Assembly: GCA_015501595.1 (NCBI GenBank)
Contig: JADNRX010000105.1
Span: forward strand, 89,052-153,051
DNA: 64,000 bases
DNA from: Hymenopellis radicata
Taxonomy: Eukaryota; Basidiomycota; Agaricomycetes; Agaricales; Physalacriaceae
Reading direction: 5' to 3'
The notes below the pieces were generated by a model. That model was not told the DNA's origin. It made no database searches and saw only the letters and a program-made list of their open reading frames with translations. The position numbers were made by a program, and so were the translations under genes. Shown piece by piece: positions 23,451-34,201 of the stretch (within the stretch, counting starts at the first letter, position 1; every line of letters starts with the position of its first letter).

Positions 23451-25202
23451 ATGCAGAAAATTACTTCCCAATGTGCCAATTGTGGTGCTTTTACCAGACG
23501 GAGCGTCCATCACGAAGAGGAATACCAGACCTCTGTGCTCCTCGAGCGGCTCCGTGCCACGAATTTTCCACCGACGGACGAGGAGATCTCGCACGTCCGA
23601 CACACCATTTTACCCACTGTCTCCGACGACATATCATCCATCGAATCCAAACTCGCATCCCTTCGGGGGGTCATCACGTCGATGGAGGAAGAGCGAGAGA
23701 GGTTGAAAAACGTCCAGAAGCGGTACAGCAACCTCGTTTCCTTGCATCGCACACTCCCCTTGGAAATCTTGTCGGAAATCTTTCTATACACACTTCCCGG
23801 CGACTCCGATTCCAATGCTTTTGACGCGTCTGGGTCCATATGGCAGCTCAGCCACGTTTGCCAGAGATGGCGAAACGTTGCTTTGTCCCTTCATTCATTT
23901 TGGTCGACTATGGATATTAATTTTCCGCAAGCGGCGCAGCATGAAGGAGATGTGCAGCGCTTGGAGGCAGTCATTCAGCGTTCCCGTCAGGGCCTACTAG
24001 ACGTATCTCTGAGCGACGACCCATCAGATCCTCAGACCTCTAATCCCTCGATCCTAAAGCGCATCCTCGACATCGTCCTGGCAGAATCGTACCGATGGCG
24101 GGTGTTACATCTAACAGATTGGGGAGGAGATTTGAATATGCTTTACGCGTCACTTCATAATCGGCTTCCTCGCCTTGAGGCCGTGGGCCTTTATTGCCCT
24201 CCGCTCGAGCTGGATGAACACTCAACGGTGTCTGTCTTCAAAGACTGTCCTCGTCTTACGAAATTGACTCTTGGTGGAAGTATGCCGGGCGTTGAATTTC
24301 CGTGGGATCAAATCACGGAGCTAGACCTTTCTTATATGGGCTCCGATGGTGACGAGGAGGCGCACAGGGCATGTATGCGTTTGATTGGACAGTGTCCGTC
24401 GCTTGAGACCCTCTCTACACCTTACTGGGATTCGGAGGATGACGACGACTCAACGTACACGCCGATTACCTGCTCAAATGTGCGCAAGCTCGATGCCACA
24501 TCGGTGCCCGTCGCTCTCACGCTTCCTCTTCTACGGGAGGCTTCCTTTCGTCCTGAACCTTCCACGGCTCACTACAATCACCTTTACTCATTTAAACAAC
24601 TACTCATTCGTTCCAATTGTTTGAGTGCTCTCACCAGCCTCTCGCTTGCTAGTGTGCCACTTGCCGCGTCAATGCACCATACCGTAACCCTCCATTCTCT
24701 CCTTTCGCAGACACATAGTCTCGCTTCCTTCAAGCTGGCTATATCCTTACAGGACTACAACGATCAGACGGATGTTAGCGACCGGGAACAAATAGTGACG
24801 ATCCTGAAATCCCTCGAGGTCATACCGGCGAAAACTGTCACCTTTCTCCCCCTCCTTTCGTCTCTGGACATTCGGGTGTATAACCATCGTAACTCATATT
24901 TCCTACTGTGTTTTGGGCCGGTTGGCAGTCTTGCTTCCATGGTCAAGGCGCGCTGGAAGGGGGACGATACGGTAGGACTGGCAAGGCTTAGGACATGCCA
25001 CTTTGCTGTGCAGGCACACCATCTGAGGGACGGCATATATCGGGATGTTACGACTACGCCGACTTTCGTCCCACATATCTTCAGTGAAGCCGAAAGGCTT
25101 ATATTTGATGCACTGGTTGACGATGGGATGGACCTCGCTATACGGGTCACGTCGGCTTTGACTCAAAGCGTCGGAAGCAATAGCGTGATTTTCGCAGTTT
25201 GA
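23451..25202 (+). CDS. F-box/leucine-rich-repeat-like protein
   Basis: Single-exon protein of the large Agaricomycete F-box family, putative substrate receptor of an SCF ubiquitin ligase. A coiled-coil leader (ISSIESKLASLRGVITSMEE with RERLKNVQKRYSNLVSLHRT) precedes the F-box LPLEILSEIFLYTLPG...IWQLSHVCQRWRNVALSLHSFW. This leader plus F-box arrangement is the standard layout of mushroom F-box proteins. The remaining 400 residues contain Leu-rich segments, for example LPRLEAVGLYCPPLEL, CPRLTKLTLGG, ITELDLSYMG and CPSLETL, consistent with a solenoid. I prefer ATG 23451 (MQKITSQC). An upstream in-frame ATG at 23361 would add a hydrophobic stretch that is probably untranslated. No frame defects. 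Substrate unknown. Confidence 0.85.
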   Translation: MQKITSQCANCGAFTRRSVHHEEEYQTSVLLERLRATNFPPTDEEISHVRHTILPTVSDDISSIESKLASLRGVITSMEEERERLKNVQKRYSNLVSLHRTLPLEILSEIFLYTLPGDSDSNAFDASGSIWQLSHVCQRWRNVALSLHSFWSTMDINFPQAAQHEGDVQRLEAVIQRSRQGLLDVSLSDDPSDPQTSNPSILKRILDIVLAESYRWRVLHLTDWGGDLNMLYASLHNRLPRLEAVGLYCPPLELDEHSTVSVFKDCPRLTKLTLGGSMPGVEFPWDQITELDLSYMGSDGDEEAHRACMRLIGQCPSLETLSTPYWDSEDDDDSTYTPITCSNVRKLDATSVPVALTLPLLREASFRPEPSTAHYNHLYSFKQLLIRSNCLSALTSLSLASVPLAASMHHTVTLHSLLSQTHSLASFKLAISLQDYNDQTDVSDREQIVTILKSLEVIPAKTVTFLPLLSSLDIRVYNHRNSYFLLCFGPVGSLASMVKARWKGDDTVGLARLRTCHFAVQAHHLRDGIYRDVTTTPTFVPHIFSEAERLIFDALVDDGMDLAIRVTSALTQSVGSNSVIFAV

Positions 25203-25761
25203 GTTTTCAGGTGACTTGTGTGTTTCTGGAACTTAGCTGCGCTCATTGAAGGTAGAGATCTCATAATAGTGAACGACTTTTCTGAATTCGTGTATCACAG
25301 CAGTATTTCCGTCGTTAAATGGGATTCCGGAGGTCCTGCAGCTTGGACATGCACGGGCAACGGGGGACCTGTTCCTTGTGTAATGTTTGCCATATTATGA
25401 AGGATACCGCGTTCGTTTCATAGATTGTCGCCTCGAGCTTGAATTGTCTGCATGCAATATAACGAAGCATCTTCTACGACAAGGCTTTAATGATTTTAAT
25501 CAAGGAAAGATTCTTGGCGCGACGCCCCGCGTGCACAAGCTGATACATAAGTCCGCGAAGCAGTCCTCCAAGAAAACGGAACGCTGTTGTTCAAGCAGGA
25601 TCAGACAAGCGCTTGGCAAAGATATAATCGCAACCGAGTAGTGCTGAGAGCGATTTGACCCAACGGACAAGATCATACAAAGATCATAGCTCTCGTAAGT
25701 TACATAGGTGGTGACCAAGTGGTGACAAGAATCTGTTCGCACGGCTTTTCTTCCGGCCATC
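25203..25761. other. Intergenic region
   Basis: Frames here, including an 84-codon one at 25387-25641, lack any recognised domain or splice context. No repeat was seen. It probably holds the promoter of the DUF6535 gene. Confidence 0.45.
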
Positions 25762-27936
25762 ATGATGGCTAGCGCTAACGTACCAGACAAAAACCGTGCC
25801 CCTGGTCTGCGCTCTTTCCCAGAATCCGATGAACAGACGACACCGACCACGAACGGAATCCGATTTTCTGCCCCTTCGGTGGCGGACAGCGATGTCCAGG
25901 TGCGTGACCGCGTCTACGCGGGAAGCATGACCCCTCAAAGGCGCGTCTTAGCTCCGGGATTTTGCGAGCGCCTACTTGCTGGGGAGCCCCAGTCTCAGTC
26001 CTGGCCCGTCTCAGTCTATGGACGACAGGTCTGTGCATCGCTCCAACAGCATGAGCGATGTAGACCCTAGCGCGTACACCAGGAGCGGGTTCTTCGTCGA
26101 TCCGGACAAGAACATGACTGTTGAGCCGGAAGAAGAATCCGGATCGTTTGGGCGAAGTGAAGTACATAATCTTGCTGCTTTTGCGTCCAGCTGAATGTCT
26201 GATTTATCTGCAGATACCCGTTCCAGTTCGTCTATGGGGCAAAGACGAACCAATGCATTACACCATTCTGAAGACTACTGATCCGTGGAAGAAATGCCGT
26301 GTTCGGACTGATAGACACGACCGCGAGCTTTACCGAGGTTGGGTCGATGATATTGACACGTTACTAGTCTTTGTACGTCTTTCTCTGTCTGTCTCTTCAT
26401 CCTCTCACCACAGCCATCATGATTAGGCTGGTTTGTTTTCAGCTATCGTAACGTCCTTCGTTGTCGAAACGTTTCAGTGGCTCCAGGAAGACCCCGGTGA
26501 TACCACAGTCGCTCTGCTCCAGAAAATATCACAGCAGCTTGCGAACCCCAACGAAACTGCGGCAGATTTTGATGAAGAAGAGTTCTCCCCTGATCGCTAC
26601 GTCGTTCGCGTCAACATCTTCTGGTTCCTCAGCTTGGCGTTCAGCTTGGTAGCTGCTCTGATGGGCATCTTATGCAAACAATGGCTATACGAATTTCGAC
26701 GCGATGCCGGGTTGTCTAACCAGAACACCCTAGCGCTTCGTCACATGCGGATGCTGAGCATGGAGAAATGGCGCGTCCCGAGCATTGTTGCGTCGCTACC
26801 ACTCCTCCTGCAACTCGGCCTTATCTTCTTCTTTATTGGTCTAATGGACCTGCTATGGAACATGGACGACTTGGTGGCACTCTTGTTCTCTTTGGTCATC
26901 GGAGTTAGCCTCATACTTGTGATCGCTTCCTCGGTGCTTCCGGGTGTGGTAGAACGCTGGTACCCTGATTGCCTTCCCTGTGCATATAAATCATCGCAGG
27001 CTTGGGCATTCCATCGCGTCCTACAGTGGTCAACCCAGGAATCCTACCCTTCCACCGCTGACTGGAACGTTTTGGATCACCGACGCATGCGACAGAATTT
27101 GGACGACTACCTCGTCGGGGCGATACGCTGGATTGATAACAAGTTCTCCAAGCAGAGCATGGTCAAGCATCTGTTCCATTGTCTTCAAGACATCGAACCA
27201 GACGTAGCGTCGAGATGCGTGCGCAGTTCGCCAGAGATTGAAGCTGACGGCTCCATCGAGCGCATCCTCCTCGAGTTTCTACGAGACCACAACCTTGATG
27301 AACGAGCGAGAAACTACTTTGTGGAGAGCTTGTTGCGCGATATCAACAAATCTGCCTCTTTTGTTGAGATATCGTCGGAACTCCTTGCCGTTCTGAAGGA
27401 ACAACTGCCGCATACTAAAAGCGGATGGGAGTCGTTCCCAGATGGTGAGTGGATAACACACATTCTCGAATATCGTCGTCGATACCAAGTACCGCCATCT
27501 AGACCTTTCGCTCCAAGTCATCGATTCTCTGCGATCCTGCGTCCAGATGGACTGCATATCACCTTCCACGTTACGCTCTCTATGGCAAATCAATGACGGC
27601 TTCATCAAACACGGCTCGGAGAAGCTCAGACACCGAGCTTTGATCCTCCTACAGGAGCTGGAGACGTGGCTAGACAAGTCGCCGACGGACGATGAACGAG
27701 GCGCGCGCGCCTTGGCGTGCGTCGAAGTTCTACTCTCCAGTGGCAGGAAATACGGTAATCTGACGCAGGACACTGCACGCGCGTTTTCGTTGTTGGTCGA
27801 GACACTGGATGGTCATTTGACGGTGGCTGGTATTAAGCTGGGAGAGTCGTGGCTTTCAGCTGGATGGCGGGAGTTGAAGGTTATTATCTCTGTTGCTGAA
27901 CAGCCTCAGAATGCTCGGCGGTGGTCGGTTGCTTGA
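25762..27936 (+). CDS. DUF6535-domain membrane protein
   Basis: Basidiomycete-specific membrane protein with the DUF6535 domain. Its hydrophilic N-terminus continues through a first intron (donor GTGCGTGACC, acceptor TCTTAG) into LRDFASAYLLGSPSLSPGPS. The domain then reads AGLFSAIVTSFVVETFQWLQ with EDPGDTTVALLQKISQQL, the hallmark of this family, followed by helices in VNIFWFLSLAFSLVAALMGI, LGLIFFFIGLMDLLWNMDDL and LFSLVIGVSLILVIASSVLP. A long soluble C-terminal region with helical-repeat character follows. It is joined by an intron at about 27444-27502 to DLSLQVIDSLRSCVQMDC and ends at 27936. The function of the family is not known. The ATG at 25762 is the first of two adjacent Met codons. 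Confidence 0.85.
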
Positions 27937-28071
27937 GCTCCGATACAAATATTCCCACACGACATATACCTTCAAGACCATTTTATATTACATCATGAGG
28001 CATGCAATAATGTGGCGCACAATGCAAGATCGACACCACAGTTAAAATGCACACTCGAGCTTTCGAAACAA

Positions 28072-28662
28072 TCAACGAGTGCGAGTAACCTTCTCGATAA
28101 CTAAACATACGCGGTGAGATACTTCCACCAGAAAAAAAAAGTGCCTCGCAAAACGCACCGACATCATACGCGACTTCACCAAACTCCGTGCCCTGGACCT
28201 CGACCGGAATACCCGCCAGCGCGCGCTTCAGCGCCTCTTTGGAGGACGCAGACAACATCTTACTGCTGACCTTGGCATCGTCCGGAGACCTGGACAGTGG
28301 ATAGACTCAATGATCACTCGACTAGACTTCCAATTGAACAAGCGCCTCACCAAGCAAAGAAAGTAAGCTTGTTGCGTTTCCCGCCATCCTCGATCGTATA
28401 CTCCAAGTCATAAACAGCCCAGCGGCACTCAGCCTCGGGGAGATCAGCGACAAAGTCCGCATAGTCGGGCGCGTCGGACGTCTTGTCCACGATGATCTCG
28501 CTGACATCGTCGCTGATGCGATAGATGATGTACTTGGTCTTCTTTCCCAATTTCAGGGATTGGTATGCTTCGATGCATGCTGGGTTGACGCGGATACCAG
28601 AAGCCTGCTGTAAGACGCGTCAAAGCTTCACTGTAGAATGCAATGAAGTGAGCGCTTACCAT
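28072..28662 (-). CDS. COF1: Cofilin (ADF/cofilin actin-depolymerising factor)
   Basis: Essential actin-depolymerising protein that severs and recycles ADP-actin filaments. Exon 1 is only the ATG (28660-28662), followed by an intron. Then comes [20 protein letters not shown] with [14 protein letters not shown]. The core is [20 protein letters not shown] then LTFFAW, and after an intron [20 protein letters not shown], the actin-binding long helix of ADF/cofilins. A final intron (GTGCGTTTTG...GTTTAG) joins YDVV to IEKVTRTR and stop. Total is about 139 residues, the normal cofilin length. The split after the initiator ATG is common for fungal cofilin genes. All key family blocks are intact. Confidence 0.93.
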
Positions 28663-28707
28663 GATAGAAACTCTGATGATTAACTGCAATGATACTTCTC
28701 AGCACAG

Positions 28708-28722
28708 AACCATTATATATAC
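28708..28722 (-). promoter_or_regulatory. Probable TATA box of cofilin gene
   Basis: The minus strand reads GTATATATAATGG about 50 bp upstream of the cofilin start codon. Position and sequence suit a TATA box. Pattern match only. Confidence 0.4.
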
Positions 28723-28792
28723 TGCGGCGCGTTAGTGGGTGTTGTTTACAATATTACTACTCTAAGTCTAGTATACAAGAAACTACGCAAAC

Positions 28793-31425
28793 ACATCATC
28801 AAGCCAGCGCTCATAGTCATACTCCGCCTCCCCAACATCATTCTGCGCACTTGGCATCACTTCGCGAAGATAGTCAATCGACTGCACAGGGAGCTTCGCA
28901 ATCCGCAGATCCAACTCTGTCACAAAAGGCTGCGTGCGGGACTTGAGTTTCATTGGGGGCGGGAACGGGAGACGGTACTCACCTTGTCTGACGCCAGCCC
29001 TCTAAACGCTTCGCGCAGCTGCTCCGGTGACGTCTGGTCCTCCATGATGTCGACCAGCAGATTGATGAACGCTTCATACGTTAAAGCCGAATAATCTTGT
29101 ACCAGCTGGTCGTAAATGTAGTTCATATCCTCATCCTGCGGCAAGGTCGTTAACCTCCGTGATTCATCAAACAGGCAATGACATACAGAGTAGACAATCC
29201 CGAGACTGGCCAGCGCCGCAGTAAGCTCTGATTGACTGAGCGTGTTGGTTTCATCGCGGTCGAAGTATCTGAATGTGCTCTCAAACTGCTCCAACTGTGC
29301 CGGAGTGACGTTTGTCATGTTGCGCGATACGACCTTGATGCACCAGGAGTCAGGCGAAGTATTTAAGCCCACATAGAAGTTCAGCCTACCTGGTTATCGA
29401 TGAAGGCAAGCTTCTTGGTGATACTCTGCACCACGAGATCCAGTTCAAACTGTAGATCTTGCGTCGTGAAGACGGTATAGTCGTTCTCTTCCACATTAGC
29501 GTTATTGCACTCTTTTTCGGCGTCGATCACCTCCGCAGCGAGCATTTCTTTCAGCTCCGGTATTCGAGTTTGAATCTCCTTTACTTGCTGTTGCTGAGCC
29601 TGCGCCACCGAGGTTAAAGTTGACGCATGTCGTAAGCATAAGACACGATACCTCTAGCGGACCATCAACAGCAGCCAACTCAGAGGATATTACATGCAAG
29701 CGATGCTCGAACTCGTTGGCCAGGTCGGCAAACTCTTTTCGTAACATCTCCTTAATTCTAAGAATCGTGTCAGGTCGAACACATCGCGCGCAAGTCAAAA
29801 TAACGTACTGCCTTATTTGGGCATTGATTGACCTGGACCGTTCGGCTTCAGAGCGCAGCAGTTCCGACCAAGCTTCGTCAAGATCGCCTAGCGACAAACC
29901 TCCGGCGGTACATACTCTCTCAACCCATACGTCTTCAGTTTCGTCTGGACGTTACCAAACAGGGTCGCGATATCCTGTTTCTCCGTCACCCACGTCCGCT
30001 TCTCTGTCGTTTTGTACAAGGTAAGCTCCGCTGATTGATTCTTAGCGTCGGTATATGTGCCTGCAAATACGCTTGCTGACCACTTCGCCTGTACTTCGGA
30101 GAGGGCTTGAAGTAGCTTGAAAACAGTCAACCATGAAATGAAAGAGAACAAGTTGGTCCTACCAGTCGAACGCGTCGTTCATAGTCATTACGCGACACCC
30201 AGACGGACTGCATGAGTTCTGCAAACTTTTCTACTCGCCGTGATACGGTCTCGGCCTGATCTGGTGCGGAGTTAATCAATATGACATTAGTGTATAGAAA
30301 ACGCAGCCGTACCCATCGTAGAAAACGCGTGGAAGTAACTTGCAATGTATGTCATGACACTTCGTTCGTCAGGCTTGTTGGAGTCGCACAAATCTTCGAC
30401 TTCAAGAAGTTGCTATTCAGCGAATTATAGCATCGAGTTGTTAGTTGGGCTCGAGATGCTCACTGGAATGTTCAGATGCTCGGCAGCTATCTGAAAGGCC
30501 AGGCGGGTGTTTCCATGCCTATCAGACTTGAGGGAGCGCGCGTCAATATATGACCGAAAAGTCCAAGAAGGAAATTCACTTTGTTTAATTTATCGTAGTC
30601 CAACAAGTCTGGACGATGACAATGAATGAGGGCACATCTGCAACGAATATGAGCCGGACGTCGTAGATGGCCAGAACACGAACAATGCGAGGCCATCCGA
30701 CCAGCTGAGAGAGAAATCTTGTACATTGACATCCTTGTATGGCGCGGTCTTGCGTTGACACCAAAGCAAGAGACCCTCTTTGGCGGAAAGACCCTCTTCG
30801 CTACACACACCAAGTGTCAATGGCAACTTGAATGGAAAGCGCAGAGCTCCAACCTGATATCTGCGATAGTGAATCGCAAAATCAGGGTCCAAATCATTCC
30901 AAGGATGAGTTTGAGGTTTCCGTCAATGATGTCTAGTGGCAATGTTGGTTTAGATGGCAGCGCAAGCATTTGACATACCTTCGGGGCCAATGTTGGTGAG
31001 CTTGACGCCTCGCGAGGTGATGAACTCCAAGGCCTTGTTGACGTTTTCTGCCTTTTGAATACGCATTCGCGGGTTTTTGTTGTATCGCCCAAGAGAAACA
31101 TCGCCTTTTTTCGTAGATGAGTACTGATTATGGGGGGATAGCAGTAGTGTACACACCCATGATTTCCTGTAGCTGGGGTCAATGTCCTGGTCGTGGGCCA
31201 TGGCTTCTTCACGCACCATAAGCTGGATGAGACGGACGCCATCGGAGAGATCCTTGACGAGCGACGACATGGCTGGGTATCCGTTCATCTCCAGCTTCGT
31301 GTTGAGCCTGTCCACGGCGCCGTCAAGGTAATTATTAATAACAGCGTGCAAGGCTGGCCGACGGTGGCGCACCATTTGCAGAAGGTCCGCTCCTGCATGT
31401 CCCGCGAGCGGCTTTCAAGCGACAT
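28793..31425 (-). CDS. Alpha-actinin (actin crosslinker)
   Basis: Actin-bundling protein of cytokinetic rings and cables. From ATG 31425: [38 protein letters not shown] and [20 protein letters not shown] (first calponin-homology domain). Then [20 protein letters not shown] and [20 protein letters not shown], then [10 protein letters not shown] and [19 protein letters not shown] (second CH domain). Two spectrin-like coiled segments follow, for example [19 protein letters not shown] and [21 protein letters not shown] calmodulin-like EF-hand region follows ([40 protein letters not shown]), and the end is [17 protein letters not shown]. About 620 residues, like yeast Ain1-type proteins with fewer spectrin repeats than animals. 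The first EF-hand loop ([12 protein letters not shown]) keeps acidic positions, so calcium binding is possible. Many short introns. Confidence 0.9.
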
Positions 31426-31558
31426 GACGAAAATATAAAATAGAGTAGGTAACCAAGTGTAAAGGACAAGAAAGAGATGGGCCGGCAACGGAGTCCAAAT
31501 GTGGAAGGCACAAACGCGTTCAATTTAGCGCGTCGCCTCTTGTCCACCAACCACCATC

Positions 31559-33887
31559 ATGACCACCCAGTTCGACAAGATCTACCATGGCATCAACAAG
31601 GAAGTTGGCAGTACGCTTACTGGTGCACTCTCATCGACCCATTGGACTCAAATAATCTCCAGAATTCCGTGTCGCCGCCAGTGGAATGGCCTGGAAAGCC
31701 GTAGACGCGGAACCCGTCGTCGCCATGGGCGCAAAAGACATTAAATGGGCCCAGTGGCTGCGTGTCGCGCGACTCTATCAACTCCGCGTTGGCCTCATAA
31801 ATCACCGGAGAGAGACCTTTGACGGTTTCCAGCGAGAGGTGTGCTAATATTCGCGTTTTTTATTAATGTTGTACTCAAGCGCGCCACAGGATCATGAAAA
31901 GGTCTCGAAACTTCTGCAGCAGCACTTTAGCATTACGTTGGAGTCCAAGGAAATATCAGTCAAAGGCTGGAATTGGGGAATGACTGATTTCCAAGGTGCG
32001 CGCCTCTTTGCATGCTGTTACAACTCTCTGACTCATGCTTGCCGGCAGGTCAAGAATTGGCCTTCACCGTATCTGATAAAACTGCGTTCATGCTTCCCCT
32101 GCAACTCGTCTCAAATTCTAATATTGCCGCGAGAACCGAAGTCTCTCTTGAGTTTGGCGGCGTGTCAAACTCCAAGGGAAAGATGGCAGGCGATGAGATG
32201 ACAGAGATCCGCTTCTTCGTTCCAGGAACACATTCAAAACTCAAGGGCTCAGATGCTGGGTCCCCAAAGTCTGATGACGAGGACGAAGAGGAACAAAGTG
32301 CTGCCCAAGTCTTCCACGACATGGTTAAAGAAAAGGCCGAAATAGGCCAAGTCGCCGGAGATACTATCCTCAGCTTTGAAGAAGTCCTGGTCCTTACACC
32401 TCGTGGTCGATATGATGTGGACATGTACACCGACTTTCTGCGATTGCGCGGCAAGACGTACGATTACAAGATCCTCTATTCCAGCATCTCTCGGCTTTTC
32501 CTCCTTCCGAAAGATGACCAACACGTTCTATTCATTGTGAGAATTTCCTCGTCTTCTTTGCTATTACGCTGACGATGCAAGTAGCTTGGTCTTAACACTC
32601 CCGTTAGGCAGGGTCAGACGCGTTATCAGTACTTGGTGATGCAGTTCACAAGAGAAGAGGAAATAACTGCTGAGCTCAACATGGATGAGTACGTGACTTT
32701 GATATTCTCTTGAGCCATATTCTCAAGCTTCGACTCGTAGGGAGGAACTTGCCAAATACGATAAGCTAAAGAAGAACTACGAAGACCCCACCTTTGAAGT
32801 TGTCTCTGGCGTATTCCGTGGCCTTTCTGGGAAGAAGATCATCGGCGCTGGTAACTTCTCAAGGTAAAGCCAATTCATCGAGACTACCAAGTTCTTACTA
32901 ACCGGTTGACTAGCCGCGATGGCCATCCAGGCATCAAGGCCAATTTGAAGGCCATTCAAGGAGACCTCTTCATGTTGGAGAAATACATATTCTTTGTGTC
33001 CAAGACGCCTACTCTCGTGGAACTCGCAGAGATCTACCAGGTGTACTTCTCGCGTGTCGGCGCGAGCATGGGCGCCAACGCCGCGCGTACTTTTGATCTG
33101 CGGATCGTCCAGAAGACGGGCCCAGAGTTCACGTTCACCTCTATTAACAAGGAGGAGAAGGATGCGGTCGAGACGTATCTGAGGGACAAGAAGATCAAAG
33201 TAAAGAACGAGCAGGTCCCCGACGCCGATGTTCTGTTGGCTGCCGCTGGTGTAGATGATGATGATGATGACGCGTCCATGGGCAGTGTCAATTCGGATAG
33301 GGACGCACCGAAAGTTAAATTGCACGGCGGCGACGACGACGACAGCGAAACCGATGGTGTGTATTTTCCTCTATCACCATGACCACCCTGTGCTCATCCC
33401 CATGGCAGAGTCCTTCCAAGCATCTTCATCCGACGCGGGCTCGCCCACCGAGAGCGACGACTCGGAAGGTGGCGCAGCCACTGCTTCAGACGCCAGCGGC
33501 GACCGGGACTTTAAGAAGAAGAAGACCAAGAAGGTAAAGGCCAAGGACGGCGATGAATCACCCAAGAAGAAGAAAAAGAAGGCGGAGAAAGCGGCGGACA
33601 GCGATGCGGACGACGACGGGGAGGATAAGCCCAAGAAGAAGAAGGCTTCCTCGCCCAAGCCGAAGAAGGCGAAGAAGAAGACCAACGACGACGCAATGGA
33701 TGTTGACGATGATAAGCCGAAACCAAAGCCCAAGCCCAAGCCAAAAGCCAAGCCCGACGGCGATGGTGAAGCGATGGACGTGGACGACAAGCCACGACCC
33801 AAGCCAAAACCCAAACCCAAGCCCAAGGCGAAGGAGACCGACGGCGACGAGCCTCCTAAAAAGAAGCAGAAAAAATCTGACGAGTAA
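31559..33887 (+). CDS. POB3: FACT complex subunit Pob3 (SSRP1-like)
   Basis: Histone chaperone subunit of FACT, which reorganises nucleosomes during transcription and replication with Spt16. ATG 31559 gives MTTQFDKIYHGINKEVG, spliced to KFRVAASGMAWK and KDIKWAQWLRVARLYQLRVG. KEISVKGWNWGMTDFQG and QELAFTVSDKTAFMLPLQLV follow. An acidic loop (SPKSDDEDEEEQ) precedes the middle PH domains (RGRYDVDMYTDFLRLRGKTY with DYKILYSSISRLFLLPK, then HPGIKANLKAIQGDLFMLEK and YIFFVSKTPT). As in other fungi there is no HMG box. Instead the tail carries acidic stretches and long Lys/Pro repeats (KPKPKPKPKPKAK twice), with a short intron inside. Divergent from alpha-actinin, 133 bp between start codons. Confidence 0.93.
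33395..33887 (+). repeat. Low-complexity Lys/Pro/Asp coding repeats in Pob3 tail
   Basis: The last exon of Pob3 is built of AAG-rich and GAC-rich codon runs. Two related blocks, DAMDVDDDKPKPKPKPKPKA and EAMDVDDKPRPKPKPKPKPK, stand in tandem, which indicates a recent in-frame duplication of a unit of about 30 codons. Confidence 0.8.
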
Positions 33888-34201
33888 CGTGGGCGCATTT
33901 CTTTACATTACCTCATCCTGTATGTACTTCATTTATCCCCCGCATCTGTAACTGTTTTACTTTTTTTGTCTATTACATGTTCTCTACAACCCAATTAATC
34001 AAGTAAACGAGAAAAAAAGATGCGCAAAAGGAAGGAAAGACTAAAGTAAAGGACAGTGGACAACGAATTAAGCTTGTTGCTGAAAAAGAAAAGTGGTAGC
34101 AATACAACGGGTGTGTGTGTTTACAACAATGAGGAATACAGCCGGTATAGATGGGAATAGCATGACGTTCCATATCGTAGGTGGCAAAGCTGGCCGAGGT
34201 A

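Noticed and set aside
23510..25166. Minus-strand frames across the F-box gene
   Set aside because: They are antisense shadows of a well-supported single-exon coding region.
25387..25641. 84-codon plus-strand frame between F-box and DUF6535 genes
   Set aside because: No recognised motif, no clear promoter or intron context; too short to support.
33255..33272. GAT microsatellite
   Set aside because: A short in-frame Asp run in Pob3, explained by the acidic region of the protein; not an independent feature.
33374..33898. Long minus-strand frame rich in Phe, Gly and Ser
   Set aside because: It is the antisense shadow of the Lys/Pro/Asp-rich tail of Pob3; repetitive codons keep the opposite strand open.
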